Source of the DNA: Acestrorhynchus altus
Taxonomy: Eukaryota; Chordata; Actinopteri; Characiformes; Acestrorhynchidae
Assembly (NCBI GenBank): GCA_034509495.1
Contig: CM067505.1
Span: 8,767,532-8,831,531, forward strand
DNA length: 64,000 nt
Direction: 5' to 3'
Made by a program: the position numbers and the translations under genes. Below the pieces are notes generated by a model. The model searched no databases, had not been told where the DNA came from, and saw nothing but the letters and a program-made list of their open reading frames with translations. Shown here in pieces: positions 1 to 11,290 of the stretch; position 1 is the stretch's first letter, and every line of letters begins with the position of its first letter.

Positions 1-577
1 TAATTAACCTACGAGAAGAACAGCTGAAGGTTATAATGTGTGACTCATTAGGCGATACACCCTGTGCTCCTGCTTTTTCCACACAGTTAATTGATGACTC
101 TGCATGAACAGGACCTAATTTGTCATCATCTTTCTATAATCTTCTCTGAATGGAACTGCAGCAATAACCTGAAGCCCAGAGTTACCTTTCCACATTTTGA
201 ATGTCTAAGAAAAGAGATCTATTTTTAAAACACCCGTTTCTCCTCACATCCTCCAGGGTGGATGGAATTCCAGCCCAATTTTGATACATTGATATGGACT
301 GTGGAATAACATGCCCTTGAGCCTTAAGTTAAATTAGAAAAGTTCCCAGACCTTCACTGCAAAAAGGTATAGAAATGATGTCATGAGAAATGTAATATAC
401 AGAATTTACCTGCACATCAGATTCACATGAATAAATACTTGACAACAACACAATGTCCTTGTTCAGCTGTCGCTCTCCAAAATAACTGCTGACATATGTT
501 TGTTCATGTTGAAATGATTTAAATCAGCTGAATATAACTTTTTGACTGTGGATCTGGGGCTGAGAAATTCAACCTAC
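1..577 (-). other. maneal intron 3 (partial)
   Basis: This stretch follows the exon 3 donor on the minus strand. I see no GH99 coding sequence and no recognisable repeat in it. Confidence 0.7.
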
Positions 578-654
578 TTGTCAATGATGTATTTGATGTT
601 GTCATGCATGCTGAGCTCCGTCCGGCCTCTGTAGGGCTGGATGTGGAACGCCAC
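578..654 (-). CDS. maneal: maneal third coding exon
   Basis: The acceptor is TTTACAG|GTG and the donor is GACAA|GTAGGT (phase 2). The 77 nt encode VAFHIQPYRGRTELSMHD then NIKYIID, aligned with human MANEAL and MANEA at the same place. The usual R-D-D after the PY motif reads R-T-E here. The next exon is outside the window; positions 1-577 hold intron only. Confidence 0.92.
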
Positions 655-3600
655 CTGTAAATACAACACAGGTTGACTGTTTGATGGCATCTGACAAACA
701 CAACACAAAACACCAACGTCCACACTAACATTTTCAGCAGCAAATTTGCTAAGTCATAACTGCATTCAGAGACATTTAGAAGTTATACGATCAAAGACCT
801 CTGGTCCACTCTGCTGTGAACTCATTACGTTTTGCTTGTGCTTATAGTAGTGCAGGGCAGTCACTGTGCAATACCACTTCAGAAAATGGGTCTGAAGCTG
901 CAGGCCATCTGTCTGTGTGCCTGAAGCTATCTGAAAGGGTGTATCTGTCTATGGAGAGCAGTGCAGTCTTCAAAACGAAGAGCGTATGACATTTGGCTAC
1001 ATGAACCCTTACAACCAAATGCCAACATCATTAAACTTCCTGCTGCAGATCCCCACTTTGCACACACTCATATTGCCGTTTGTATAACATATTGAACTTG
1101 TCAATCCCCCTTAACATATTAAATGTTTAATTAATACATTAATGTTTATATTACATATGTAATGATGCAACAATGCTGTATGTATCTACTGGACCAGTAC
1201 TGAATACATAAGTAGCTTTGGGATGTTTCTTTATTACTGTGGTTGAACTGGTACACTGAGGAGTACTGGTCAGAGTGAATAGTCCACAGCTCACGTATAT
1301 AATCTACTTTGCATTTAACAGCTACAATTCGGAACAACGCTTCCAAATACTAACTATTAAGCTCTACTCACAGCAGGTAAACTCACTACAACCAACAAAG
1401 CTGAAGTTGACTTCGAATTCAAAATCTATTCCACCTTAAACTTACAATGGTGCTTGGGTACCAGAAAGTAAATGCAGTTCCATTTAGAGTGGGATGGACA
1501 AAGTCAAAAAGAGATCTTTACTACTGTGAACTAAAGCAAAGCAAACTAACTTCACACAAACATTCACACACAACGGCACACAAACTAGTAAATTAACTGA
1601 AATTATGAGTGTAATACACAAACGGGACTGGAGTGAAACACTTTCTTATCTAGCTCAGCCTTTTACACAAGCAGTAATACATACAGAACAAATCTTTAAG
1701 TGTTACAGCATGGGGAAATATAGATCGTCCATACCAGGGAATTATTTGAGTAACTCCACAACGAGCTGATAAAATTAAAGATACCCCCAAATCACTACGC
1801 ACACACCTGGAAGAAACCAGTATACCAGTAAACAAACTACTGCACTTCATTGATGTCATGGCCTCACCAGATCAAAATGCTTCTATTCATGAAAATATTT
1901 GGACATTAAAAATACCCATAATTAAATAATCAGTATCAGCACTACTTTTAAATCTGAAATATTGTAATTTTATGCTGTATAGACTGTATCTCTCACACCT
2001 ATTGTACAGTCTAAAATGAGTTTGAAGGGAATTTAATGTGTTTCTTTCTTATGATTTGTGGTTTTCTAAAGAGAATCAAATGATTCTGTCTGCTCAGCAA
2101 AGTGCTTATTTAGGGCTCTTCGGTGATTTCTGAACCTGTCATATAGAGTGTCTTACAGATCTGATGATAAAAATACCATCAGTGGACATTTTCCAAAAAT
2201 AGTCTTCTGTTAGAAAGGTCTTATTTCAGAGTCAGTAAACAGTGCTTTAGGACAACGTACAGCACAATATTTTGCCTTTCTACTAGTGAGCACTGAAATA
2301 ATGTGTCAGAAATAATGACACATTTCAAACTTATACTTCACCTCCTCATTTTCAGAATAAGGCATGAAACATCACACACTGACCTGGTGATAGTCCAAAG
2401 AAAGTATTTTGTGTTTGAAAAATGTAGTGAAGCTGACATGTGACATCTCCTTTGAAAGACTCTCAAAGCAGCATAAAAATACATCTGAATCACTTATATA
2501 ACCCTAACAGAGCCACTTAAAGCCTTGAGGCTTTCTGACAGATAACAAGCCTGAGGGCATTCATGACACTGCCACTCCTTGTGACCCTGCCTTTAGTTTC
2601 ATCAGCGACGCATGAGTGTCTTACAGTGTTGTACATTTAATCTCAAAGAACATGGTAAAAAAACAACAACAACCAGTTCCTGTATTTTAATATAATATTC
2701 TCCTTTAATAGTCTAACTCAGCAGATGCATCCTGATAGGCTAAGAATGTTACATTTTGATTCAACAACCCATCTCTACATTGCACACAAACTTTACTCTT
2801 GTAGTACGCAAGTAAAGAAAGAGAAGGAGAAATGAGATTTTCGCTTCTTTGTCTACTAATGTTAGTGTTGAAACATTATTAAGACTAATTAAATTTATCC
2901 TGAGATTAGACACATCAGCAAATGGAAAAATAAAACATGTAACATGTCCATAAATGACCCTTAGTAAACATTTGGCCCTGCTGTGAAAATGAAACCACCT
3001 TTTTAATTTCATATACAGGGAGTGAGAAACAGGGAGTGCTTTTGTCTTTCACACTAATCCACAAAACACAGACTTGAAGCTTAAGCCTGCTTGTTGAAAC
3101 TTAAGATCGGATATCATGCACATATGATTGACTATAAAATAAAAATCACCATGTGACCACCATGGTTTCCATGCATTCAGCGTAGCACTGATGTGGACAG
3201 ATTGTGTTGAGAAAGATTCTGAAAGGTTTGCCAGTGTGACGTTAAGCAGGGCTGAATTAATTGGAGTCTTCAGAGCATGCAGCTAAAGAAGAGTCCAGGC
3301 AGGAACAACCCACCACTTTTCCACTCTTCCATTACTGCAAGGCCTTCACACACCGTTGCCATGGCAATGCAGCACAGGCGTTTTTCGACTGTCACTGCTG
3401 GTTTGAAATTCGTAGAGGCCAATGGGGTGAAATAAGGTTCAGTCTGGTTTGCCTTCTGCTTCACAAATATCACAGCCCAGATCAAACCGTTCCTGTTATC
3501 GACCGCCTTCTGAACCAAGCATTGGATTGTACCTCAGTTGTAATCAACAGAATCTGGTGCTCACTCTCTCTCTCTTTCTGTCTCCCTCCCCCTCTCACTA

Positions 3601-5372
3601 TGGGTGGGAAGGCGGAAAGCTTGTTTTATGATACATGACAGGAGACCATGCTCCTCTGCGCTCTTCTTTTGCTTTGACGCATATTTGCAAAATTAGAGGT
3701 GTCAATTCTCTCTTCACATCTTTTGAGTCACCCGGTTACTTCACCGGGGATGTTCTCTTTTAAGAATCAGCGCTTTTAACAAGAAGTGAAACTGAGAAGG
3801 ATGAGAAATTTGTTTTGCCTGTATCATATCTGCCTTTATTTTTTCCAATACAGGCCAGCTAGCCCTTGGTGGGCAGTCAAGAGGCAAGGGGCAAGGTCAT
3901 GTACAGAGTGACTGTCTTTACTTGCTGCTTTTCTGAGCATCACAAAGATGAGTAAGTCATCCTTGCTCACTGAATAACCATGTGAACCACGGATCAGCAT
4001 AAAACAGGTTTAGAAGAGGCTCCCTGGTGGTGTAGCTGTCAAAAGGCAGGCTTATATTCAACAGTTTTTGCCACAATAATGCCACACACACAGGGCATAC
4101 GTGTGAGGCAGATATTGCATGCTGCTGGAGGTAGTGGATAGAAGAAAGAATGCACCAGCAACATAAAAGAACTGGGAGACCTACATGGACCACTGAGAGG
4201 GAGAACCGACAGACTGTCCAGCATACACAAAGTGACCCAACAACCATGACTGTGGACATTCAACAACCAGTGATGCCCTCCATAAGCCATTCTGTTACTG
4301 GCAGCACCATTAGCTGATGACTAAACAATCCAGGACCACATGCACACAGACCGTTACATCAACTACTCTTAATACCGTGGAGTCACTTAGACTTAGAATG
4401 GCAGCAGTCTTCTTCAATGGTGAGTCCTGCTTTTGTTTTGGTGGAGATGACCAATAAGTCCAGGTGTGTAGGCACCATGGTCAGTGTTCCATCAGACCCA
4501 TCCCCGAATGAAAATGTGTCAAAATCTGCAAGAACTGTGTGAGAATATTAAAGCTGCACTGTATGGATTATCACAGGACACCATTAAGAACCTCTACAAC
4601 TCCACAAAGAGATGTCTGTCACCTTGCTATACCAAACATTGTAGCCTAAATTCAGACTAAACATCAGTCTAAATGATTATCACTTGTTGTTGCTGGTAAC
4701 CTTCTTCCAAATAGCATTACAATATAACTTCCTTATGTGTGCAACTACTTTTGACTCTATGACACTAATACTATAACATTACACTTTACGTTTTTCACTA
4801 TATGCTATCATGCATATCGATTTCCCTTTACTATATTAAGATGTGAGTTTTTAGTCACATCTCCCAGCCCTACTCCAGACTAACCCTGTCCCATCATTCC
4901 AGGGCTGATGAAAATAGTACACAAGACGAGATAAAAGCTCTTTTGGGACACTTTGAGATTGACAGTGTTATTTGTGGCACTTTGTGTCTCTAATAGAAGT
5001 TACTGTCGTTGATGGATCACCATGTCAATAAAGAGTGGAGCTTCAAATGTCTCGCACTCCTTGATTCCCATGGCAACAGTAAGTGTGAATAACCGCCATT
5101 TGCTTGCTAAGAGCGAGTTTTTGTAAATGAGCAGATGTTGACATGAGTGTGCCAGCAGGTGAAAACAAAAAGATGGTGTAGTACACATGAGCAGAAATTC
5201 TGCATAACAATACAGTTTCAAATATAAGTAAAATTTAAGTGGTTAATCATGTGTGTACGGGTATTACTAAGACACAAAAATAGTAAACATCCCATATAGT
5301 TTGAGCAGCTGAGAGTAAATAAGTCTACATTACCTCTCAATAGTGCATTCATAACCATGAAAAAGGAGCAGT

Positions 5373-5454
<82 letters not shown>

Positions 5455-8400
5455 ATTAAGTAGTGTAATGGCACCATAAAACATCATTTAAAAACTGGCA
5501 AAAAAGATGCCAGTTGAATGGCCATGCTGTAAACTGAGAGTGCTATTACTGCAGATTTTTATTACCTGCGGAGATGGCTTCTCACAAAAAGACCTTATTA
5601 CAACTTGTAATGACTTGGCTGACTATCTGACAGAGTTCAATATCTAAAATACATTTGAGATAAATTGAAAACATGATTTAATTGTAGAAATGTGTTGCTC
5701 TTACCAAATCTTTCCTTAATTAGTCAGAAAAATATAAAATACATTTAGCCACGATAACCCAAAAAGCCCATGACATGATGGCAGTATACAAGCAGAGGAA
5801 TGAATGCAAAAGCAATCTTTTCAATCTGGGATGGCTCATAAAAAGTTTCTGGATGCTTCTGGGATGTTTTTGAAAAGTGAGCAAGATTGAGCAAGACAGG
5901 ACAATACTCATATTTCTCAAACCATATCTTTCTCACGGTTAGTGTGAGCCCATTTTTCCTGAAGACGTAAACCTTCAGTGCATCTTTCTTGTATTATCTA
6001 TTTGCTGAAAGCATTTGTGAACCTAAATAATGTTTCACCGTCTACCTCAGAATGTGGTCAATTTATCATCAAGAGGCTTACCCTGTTGTAGAGGACAAAC
6101 AAATCCTAACAATATTGAATAACCAAAAGACACAACTTTTCAGGATGAAAAAAGTTTAAAAAATTAAAAAAATTAAAAATATAGCATTGTTCTACTAGTG
6201 TCCGATAGCAGTTTGTCCACGTGTCTCAACTTCAGGCTTTTGCATTGTTTGATGGATGACAGTCACATACATTTATACACAAGAAAATGGACTGATCCCC
6301 AAGAGTTCAGAACCTATAACATAAACTGTCATGTTCTCAATGCTCTACTCCTTTAAGTGTCGTGGTTGGCACACAGGATGAGGCATGGCCCTCAGGGCTG
6401 GCATGAGATGTAGAGGCTGTTGCATAAGCATGAGACTCTGCGGTCTCATTCAGGCTCTAAGCTCTGCTATGTCCCTCTATTCACCTCTGTGAGTAGGAAA
6501 CAAAAGGCAATGTGATGAGAGCTGATTGAAATTCAGTAGCATTTCATTTTAAGCTTGTGTATTCTGTTTGATATTTGACTATCCATAATTAACCACAGTG
6601 AAGCCTGACATCCATATCCATGTTTATGGTCATAAACAGTTTCTCCTCAGTCTATACGGTCCCAACATGCTTAGCATGTTCATTTCTTTAGGGCCTCTTG
6701 TATCTAGCAACAATTTCTTGGCAACATCCTCACATAAAGGAACTTGTGTTTTGTACTTGCAGTGTAATATATTAACTTCTGTTTTAAAATTAAATAGTTG
6801 ATAATGTTGCCTACGACCACTCTAAAAAGAGCAGAGCAGCATCAGACCTCAATTAAGTAGACTATGTTTGTGGACACCCCTTCTAATGAATTCAGCTACT
6901 TCAACTTGCACCCACTGCTGACACAGACACGCAAATGAACAAAGACGTTTTGTCTAGACTCTGTAGATAACTACTGCCATTAGAATTGGACACTCTGGAG
7001 CAGATAAACATGAACTTATTGGCACCATGCCTAATGCCAGACATGGGCAAGAGGCATGACTGACACTGCTCTGTGAAGTACCGAGGCTGTGTCCACTGGA
7101 ATGATGGTTTTCCCCCATGACAAATGAGCTGGGAATCAGGTGGGGTGGTGATCATCCAACATCCTGACCTCACTAAGGCTCTTTTCTCTGAATGCAATAC
7201 TCTGAACAGTACAGACCTGTTTTTATTACCTCTGGTTTTTGAAGTAACAATGGAAGAGCAGGTGTTCCAATACTTTTCTTCAAAAGGTTATACCACTAAA
7301 CTACCCTCCACCACTACTATCACATGTAAAGGCACATAGAAAAAAAATATTCAGGCCAGCATCACTGCATAACATTTTACATTCAGTCAAAACTGTCACA
7401 CAACTGTGCACAGTGTTTCAATGAATTGCTGGTCTGTATAGTATTCCACTGATCTGGACCACACTGCAAATGTTCGATCCATTAGCATGCATATGAACAG
7501 GATATTCAGCCTAATCCAGCCTAACAAATTGACCCCTGTTCTTCTGTCACTGTCACAACTGACCTCAAAGAAAGTTAAACAAAGGGAAGAACCTCTATGC
7601 AACTCTACACTTTTAAATTCCCTATTGAGAGTATGAAGGAAAGAGCATATACAGATAGTAGCTCTTGCCCTGAATAATGCAAAAGGTTGATGAGGGGAAT
7701 AAATCAGGATGCTGGAGGCTCTTAAAGTCAGCACAGCCACAGCTCTGCCCTGGGGCAGGGCTGCAGAGGAGCTCAATTAGGAGCTGCAGACAGCGGAAAC
7801 CAGTCCGTTCTTTCCTGTGCTGTCTTGGGGAGTGATGTGGACTAATTTGATTTTTGTCAAAGTGAGGGTTGAATTCATTAATGTATCACTGTAAGAACCA
7901 GAACAGTTGGCACTTCTCAAATACACAACATTGAATAAGGAGATAATTTGGTTGCAATAAACATCATATAACATGATTATGTGTATTTCTTGTATTCTGT
8001 TTTTTACCTTGAGGTCCATTATCATTTTGGTACTGTGCTTTTATAAATGTATATAAATATATTCAAAACATTATGTAAATAACCTGCCTCGCTATTGTTC
8101 ATTAAAAACTTTTCATAACTTTAGTGCGAATGAACAGTATACATTATGAATGTTATACATAGTCGGTTGTTTGGTTGTTTTGTTGGTTTTTGAGATATGG
8201 TGGGTAGTTTTCGAAATACGACCCAATTCATCAAATCAAAATGGGAATCTTTTTTGTAGCTTTGTTAAGTGTGAAATTCAGATCCACCCCCACCCATTAC
8301 TCTTTCAATTGTACAGGTGAACTCAAACCCTTACACGTCCCATGGTATTTAACTTACATTAGCAGATTTAACTGTGTTTAACAGCAATCAGAACGGACAA

Positions 8401-9013
8401 TGGCCAAAATATTTTTGCAGCTAAACAGCAATATTATATAAAGTCTTTGTAAATGGGATAAGATATAAAAAAGATCATTTCTCACCAGTTACCTTGATAC
8501 GGTGCCTATGGGCAGCATCCATAACAGCAGGCACTAAATCCTCTGTGGGCTCTCCGTGCTCATCTGCTACGCCAGGTGGGTACCAGGACAAAACCACCAC
8601 ACCTACCAATTCCAAAAAAAAGGAAAAAAAAAAGAGAAAAAAAAAAAGAGTAGAGCTGAAAGTGTCCATCTGTGTCCACAAGGGCTTTATATGATTGTTA
8701 CTTTACTTCTACAGACACTGATGGACATATCTATGTTGGTATGATTTGCTATTTTTGAGCCCAGTTTTATTTTTTGGTACCTTATAAAGAAAAACGATTA
8801 CGCAGTAAATCATCTCTTTCCAGAGTTAATATTGCAAAAACAATAATGAGACAGTGAGTTACCTCTCATTAACTGAACAGCAAAGCATGATTAATCTACT
8901 CTTTGGTCTTCTTTCAGAATGTGGACCTAATCTACACTATAAATCAAATACAGAAGCATATATAGTAAAAATTAAAGATTCCCAAATGATTTCTGGTTTG
9001 GATATGTGCGTGC

Positions 9014-9049
<36 letters not shown>

Positions 9050-9962
9050 ATGAGCTTGTGTGTGTTGGGACAACTGCTCATTCCACATTTCTTCTGAAAT
9101 TGTGGGTAGTAATTTATGTAAAGAGTCTGTTCTGGTTCTGTTGGACTAACAGTCTCTACTGCTCAGGGAAAGCTTTCTACTAGATTTTGGAGAAATTCTG
9201 TGAAGAAAGTAGGTTCTTGTTTAACTGCTCCAGAGTTCTATTCCACTGGCAGTAGTTCTCGAGGGAGTAAGCAAACTGTGTGTGTATATGTGTGTGCATA
9301 TATGTGTGTGCATTACTCAAAATATGTGATTAGTTGATTAAAGAACCATCAACTGAACAGTCTTTGTAGAACCAAACGTGGTTCTTTTTAAACTCTTCAT
9401 ATCCAACAACCTGAGAAACAATATCTGGTTAATAGATACAGTCTCCCTCGTACACATTCAGTGAAACAAATGTGAGCCAACCTGCAGCAGCAGCTTCTAT
9501 CTGGGCCATGTGTGACTCCAGCACTTTGGGGTCTCTGGAGCTGTAGGGTCCGAGCTCGGGGTAGAAGCTGGAGGCGATGTCCTCGGGTGGGTTGTGCCTG
9601 CCTTTGGGGTGACTAGCTGCAATCTTAGGGTCCCAGTGAGGAACCAGTACGTGGTCCCAGTGGATGTAGCCCCTGTCCATCTGAGGTGCGCCATACCACA
9701 GGTAATAGAAGATGTGGATGTCATAGAAGATGCTGTGCTCGTGGCCGGAGTTGGAGAAGACGATTTTGGTGTCTCCCACATCGCTGTCCGGCTCGGATCG
9801 CCTCTCGGCTCTTTCTACTGCGAACGGTGCTATCTCCATACCAGGAGCAAGGTCAGAGAAGCCATCGCTGGGCTTCAGGGTCCTCAAGCCCATCATGGTC
9901 CCGAAAATGAAGAGGGTGAAGAGGAAAAGTGCCACACAAGCTTTCTTGCGCAGCCTGGTCAT
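578..9962 (-). CDS. maneal: maneal, glycoprotein endo-alpha-1,2-mannosidase-like protein (5' part of gene)
   Basis: Three spliced coding exons (9962-9482, 8602-8493, 654-578) join in frame (phases 1, 0, 2) and give 222 residues, about half of the roughly 457-residue vertebrate protein. The N-terminus is a type II signal anchor: basic residues 3-7, then a hydrophobic stretch at about 8-26, as expected for a Golgi protein. A variable stem follows to about residue 80. The GH99 fold then begins with FYYLWYG, YIHWDH, PHWDPKI, SSFYPELGPYSSRDP and VLSWYPPG. The family hydrolyses alpha-1,2 linkages in glucosylated high-mannose N-glycans; whether MANEAL itself is active is unclear. The catalytic EWHEGTQIE region should be in a later exon left of the window. 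MANEAL is preferred over MANEA because of the MGLRTLK and APGMEIAPF stem and the VAFHIQPY motif. The gene is cut by the window edge, not visibly broken. Confidence 0.94.
4381..4650 (+). mobile_element. degenerate Tc1-like transposase fragment (tentative)
   Basis: Out-of-frame plus-strand patches resemble the end of Tc1/mariner transposases: a NGESCFCFGGDD-like segment (compare the SDESRF region), then LSQDTIKNLYNS near 4590-4620 (compare QDTIRRLY-NSMPRR ends). Stops and frameshifts interrupt it. A shorter reverse-strand relative lies at about 13,583-13,690. Confidence 0.4.
5379..5453. repeat. (CA)n followed by (TA)n microsatellite
   Basis: About 30 perfect CA dinucleotides run directly into about 8 TA dinucleotides, inside maneal intron 2. 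Confidence 0.97.
6860..7290 (+). mobile_element. family A non-autonomous DNA transposon copy
   Basis: The left end reads TGTTTGTGGACACCCCTTCT and the right end GTGTTCCAATACTTTT. The two are inverted relatives of each other. Internal landmarks shared with other copies in the window include GGCACCATGCCTAATGCCAG and GGGGTGGTGATCATCCAACA. No transposase ORF is present. Other copies are near 19,009, 31,014, 35,150, 37,059 and 56,290. Confidence 0.7.
8493..8602 (-). CDS. maneal: maneal second coding exon
   Basis: The acceptor is TTGGTAG|GT and the donor is ATCAAG|GTAACT. The 110 nt encode VVVLSWYPPGVADEHGEP followed by a DLVPAVMDAAH segment, which is the GH99 core. An A-rich, partly (AAAAAG)n tract at 8614-8649 lies just upstream of the acceptor. 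On the sense strand this is a long T-rich polypyrimidine tract. Confidence 0.93.
8603..9481 (-). other. maneal intron between coding exons 1 and 2
   Basis: An intron of 879 bp. It contains the A-rich tract near 8614-8649, a (TG)n microsatellite at 9017-9047 and, at 9340-9395, a fragment of the AAAGAACC/GGTTCTTT dispersed repeat. Confidence 0.8.
9017..9047. repeat. (TG)n microsatellite
   Basis: About 15 TG dinucleotides inside the maneal intron. Confidence 0.95.
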
Positions 9963-9971
9963 CTTTGTGGA
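9482..9971 (-). CDS. maneal: maneal first coding exon (ATG at 9962-9960)
   Basis: A strong acceptor (TTTTCCAG, ending at 9972) lies 9 nt upstream of the ATG. This implies at least one non-coding exon further upstream, probably in the CpG island. Coding sequence runs 9962-9482 and ends at CTGCAG|GTTGGC in phase 1. It encodes the signal anchor, stem and start of the GH99 domain. Reading past the donor meets a stop only after 17 more codons, so an ORF alone overstates the exon. Confidence 0.93.
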
Positions 9972-10256
9972 CTGGAAAAGACAATATGGGCCAGGGAGAT
10001 GTGGCTACTGTGACTTATTGAAGACTATCGATTGGGTTTGATAACGTTGTTCGTATTTTTAGGATATTTTGCTTCATGTTCAACAAACATACTGAATCAT
10101 ACTGAGTCAAAGTCCAAAGAGAGTTAATTCACATCTTATGTCCATCTGTGACAAATTTCCCGCCAACTTCATATCTGTATTAGCTTTACTACAGTTAGTT
10201 TTCATGAGGAAAAGCACAAAATGACAATAAAAACAGAAAATATAATACAATAAACC

Positions 10257-10486
10257 TTTAGTGAACGTGTCAGTCACTAATTAATGTCCAATGAACGTGT
10301 CAGTCGCTAACGCAATAAACCCAATGAACGTTTAGTGAACGTTTCAGTCACTAATGAACGTTTAGTGAACGTTTCAGTCACTAATGAACGTTTAGTGAAC
10401 GTTTCAGCCACTAATGAACGTTTTGTGGACGTTTCAGTCACTAATGAACGTTTCAGTCACTAATGAACGTTTAGTAGACGTTTCAG
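10257..10486. repeat. 30-bp minisatellite with AACGTT cores
   Basis: A repeating 11+19 bp composite: TGAACGTTTAG followed by TGAACGTTTCAGTCACTAA. It is most regular at 10,324-10,455 and degenerate at both ends. Each unit contains TTAGTGA and TCACTAA as 7-bp inverted arms around a 9-nt loop. It abuts the maneal CpG island. Confidence 0.93.
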
Positions 10487-11290
10487 GACCGCCTCACGCG
10501 GTCCGCCGTTTCTCTTAAACCCCGCGAAACCCGTCTCATCAGAGTGGGACTGTGAGCTAACAGGCTAACCCACTGAACTCCACCTGCTTCGTCTTCTCGG
10601 GACCGGACTCAGTTTCGGCTCGTCGCTCGTTAAACTCCACCAAATATCGTCTCCTCCAACATGTCCACTCGATGTCTGGACCTCCATCCGACGCAGAAGC
10701 GTCTGAGGAGCCGTTAGTTTGCGGTCCGCCGGTCAGCGCCGCTGGTCGCGTCAGCCAGAGCTAAGCTAACGGCCCGGACTCCTCCTGTCAGCGGCCCGGA
10801 TTCCTCCTGTCAGCGCTCCCCGCTGCTCGGTCACTCTCCTCGCTTGTCCTCAGCAGCCCGGTCTGCGCAGGGGGAACAGACACGGCGGAGCGGCATCACA
10901 GCAGACTCCAGCATCCCGCTCCATCTCACGCTCGCGCGCGTCCGCCACCGACGTTTCTCCAGGACTCGGCGGAGCTGCCATCCCTCCTCTCTCCTCTCCT
11001 CCTCTCCTCCTCTTGTCTCCTCTCTCTCTCTCCTCTCCTCCTCCTCTCTCACCGCGCCGGAAGAAATCCGCACCTCGAGCGCGGTATCGTGTACCGACGT
11101 CGTACTTAAAGCGTGTCAGCGACTGTGCGGGTCCTGCCGATCCTCCTCCTCCTCCTCCTCCACCGTCGCCGGAGCGATATAAACATCTTCCCGATGCTCG
11201 GAGGAGGAGGAGCCACAGAGTCGCGTGGCGGGGAGCCGCGTGCGTGCGCGCTCCCGCTGTTAGGCATCTGAGACGCCTTCAAATCTGGGA
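10480..11290 (-). promoter_or_regulatory. CpG island, probable maneal promoter and leader
   Basis: Composition changes sharply to GC-rich and CpG-dense upstream of the maneal start exon. A strong acceptor before the ATG exon implies a non-coding exon here, but I cannot fix its donor. The island contains a 22-bp tandem duplication (10,771-10,792 and 10,793-10,814, one mismatch) and a pyrimidine-only-like tract at 10,981-11,050. It could also start a plus-strand transcript; nothing in the sequence confirms this. Confidence 0.75.
10981..11050. repeat. CT-rich pyrimidine tract in the CpG island
   Basis: About 70 bp of nearly pure CCT/CT on the plus strand with one G, giving strong purine-pyrimidine strand asymmetry next to a promoter. 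Confidence 0.85.

Larger units (their letters stand above)
655..8492 (-). other. maneal intron 2
   Basis: A 7.8-kb intron with no supported gene. It holds a CA/TA microsatellite (5379-5453), a possible Tc1 relic (4381-4650) and a non-autonomous DNA transposon copy (6860-7290). The ORF at 3261-3638 (plus) shows no known domain. Confidence 0.75.

Noticed and set aside
3261..3638. 125-residue ORF in maneal intron 2
   Set aside because: No domain, antisense ORF of similar length, no splice or conservation support visible.
5218..5487. ORF of alternating C-V residues, and similar ones at 9.0, 14.1, 31.0, 44.6, 45.2 and 62.8 kb
   Set aside because: They are translations of CA/GT microsatellites.
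9594..10041. Plus-strand ORFs over the maneal first coding exon
   Set aside because: Antisense shadows of the real minus-strand exon.
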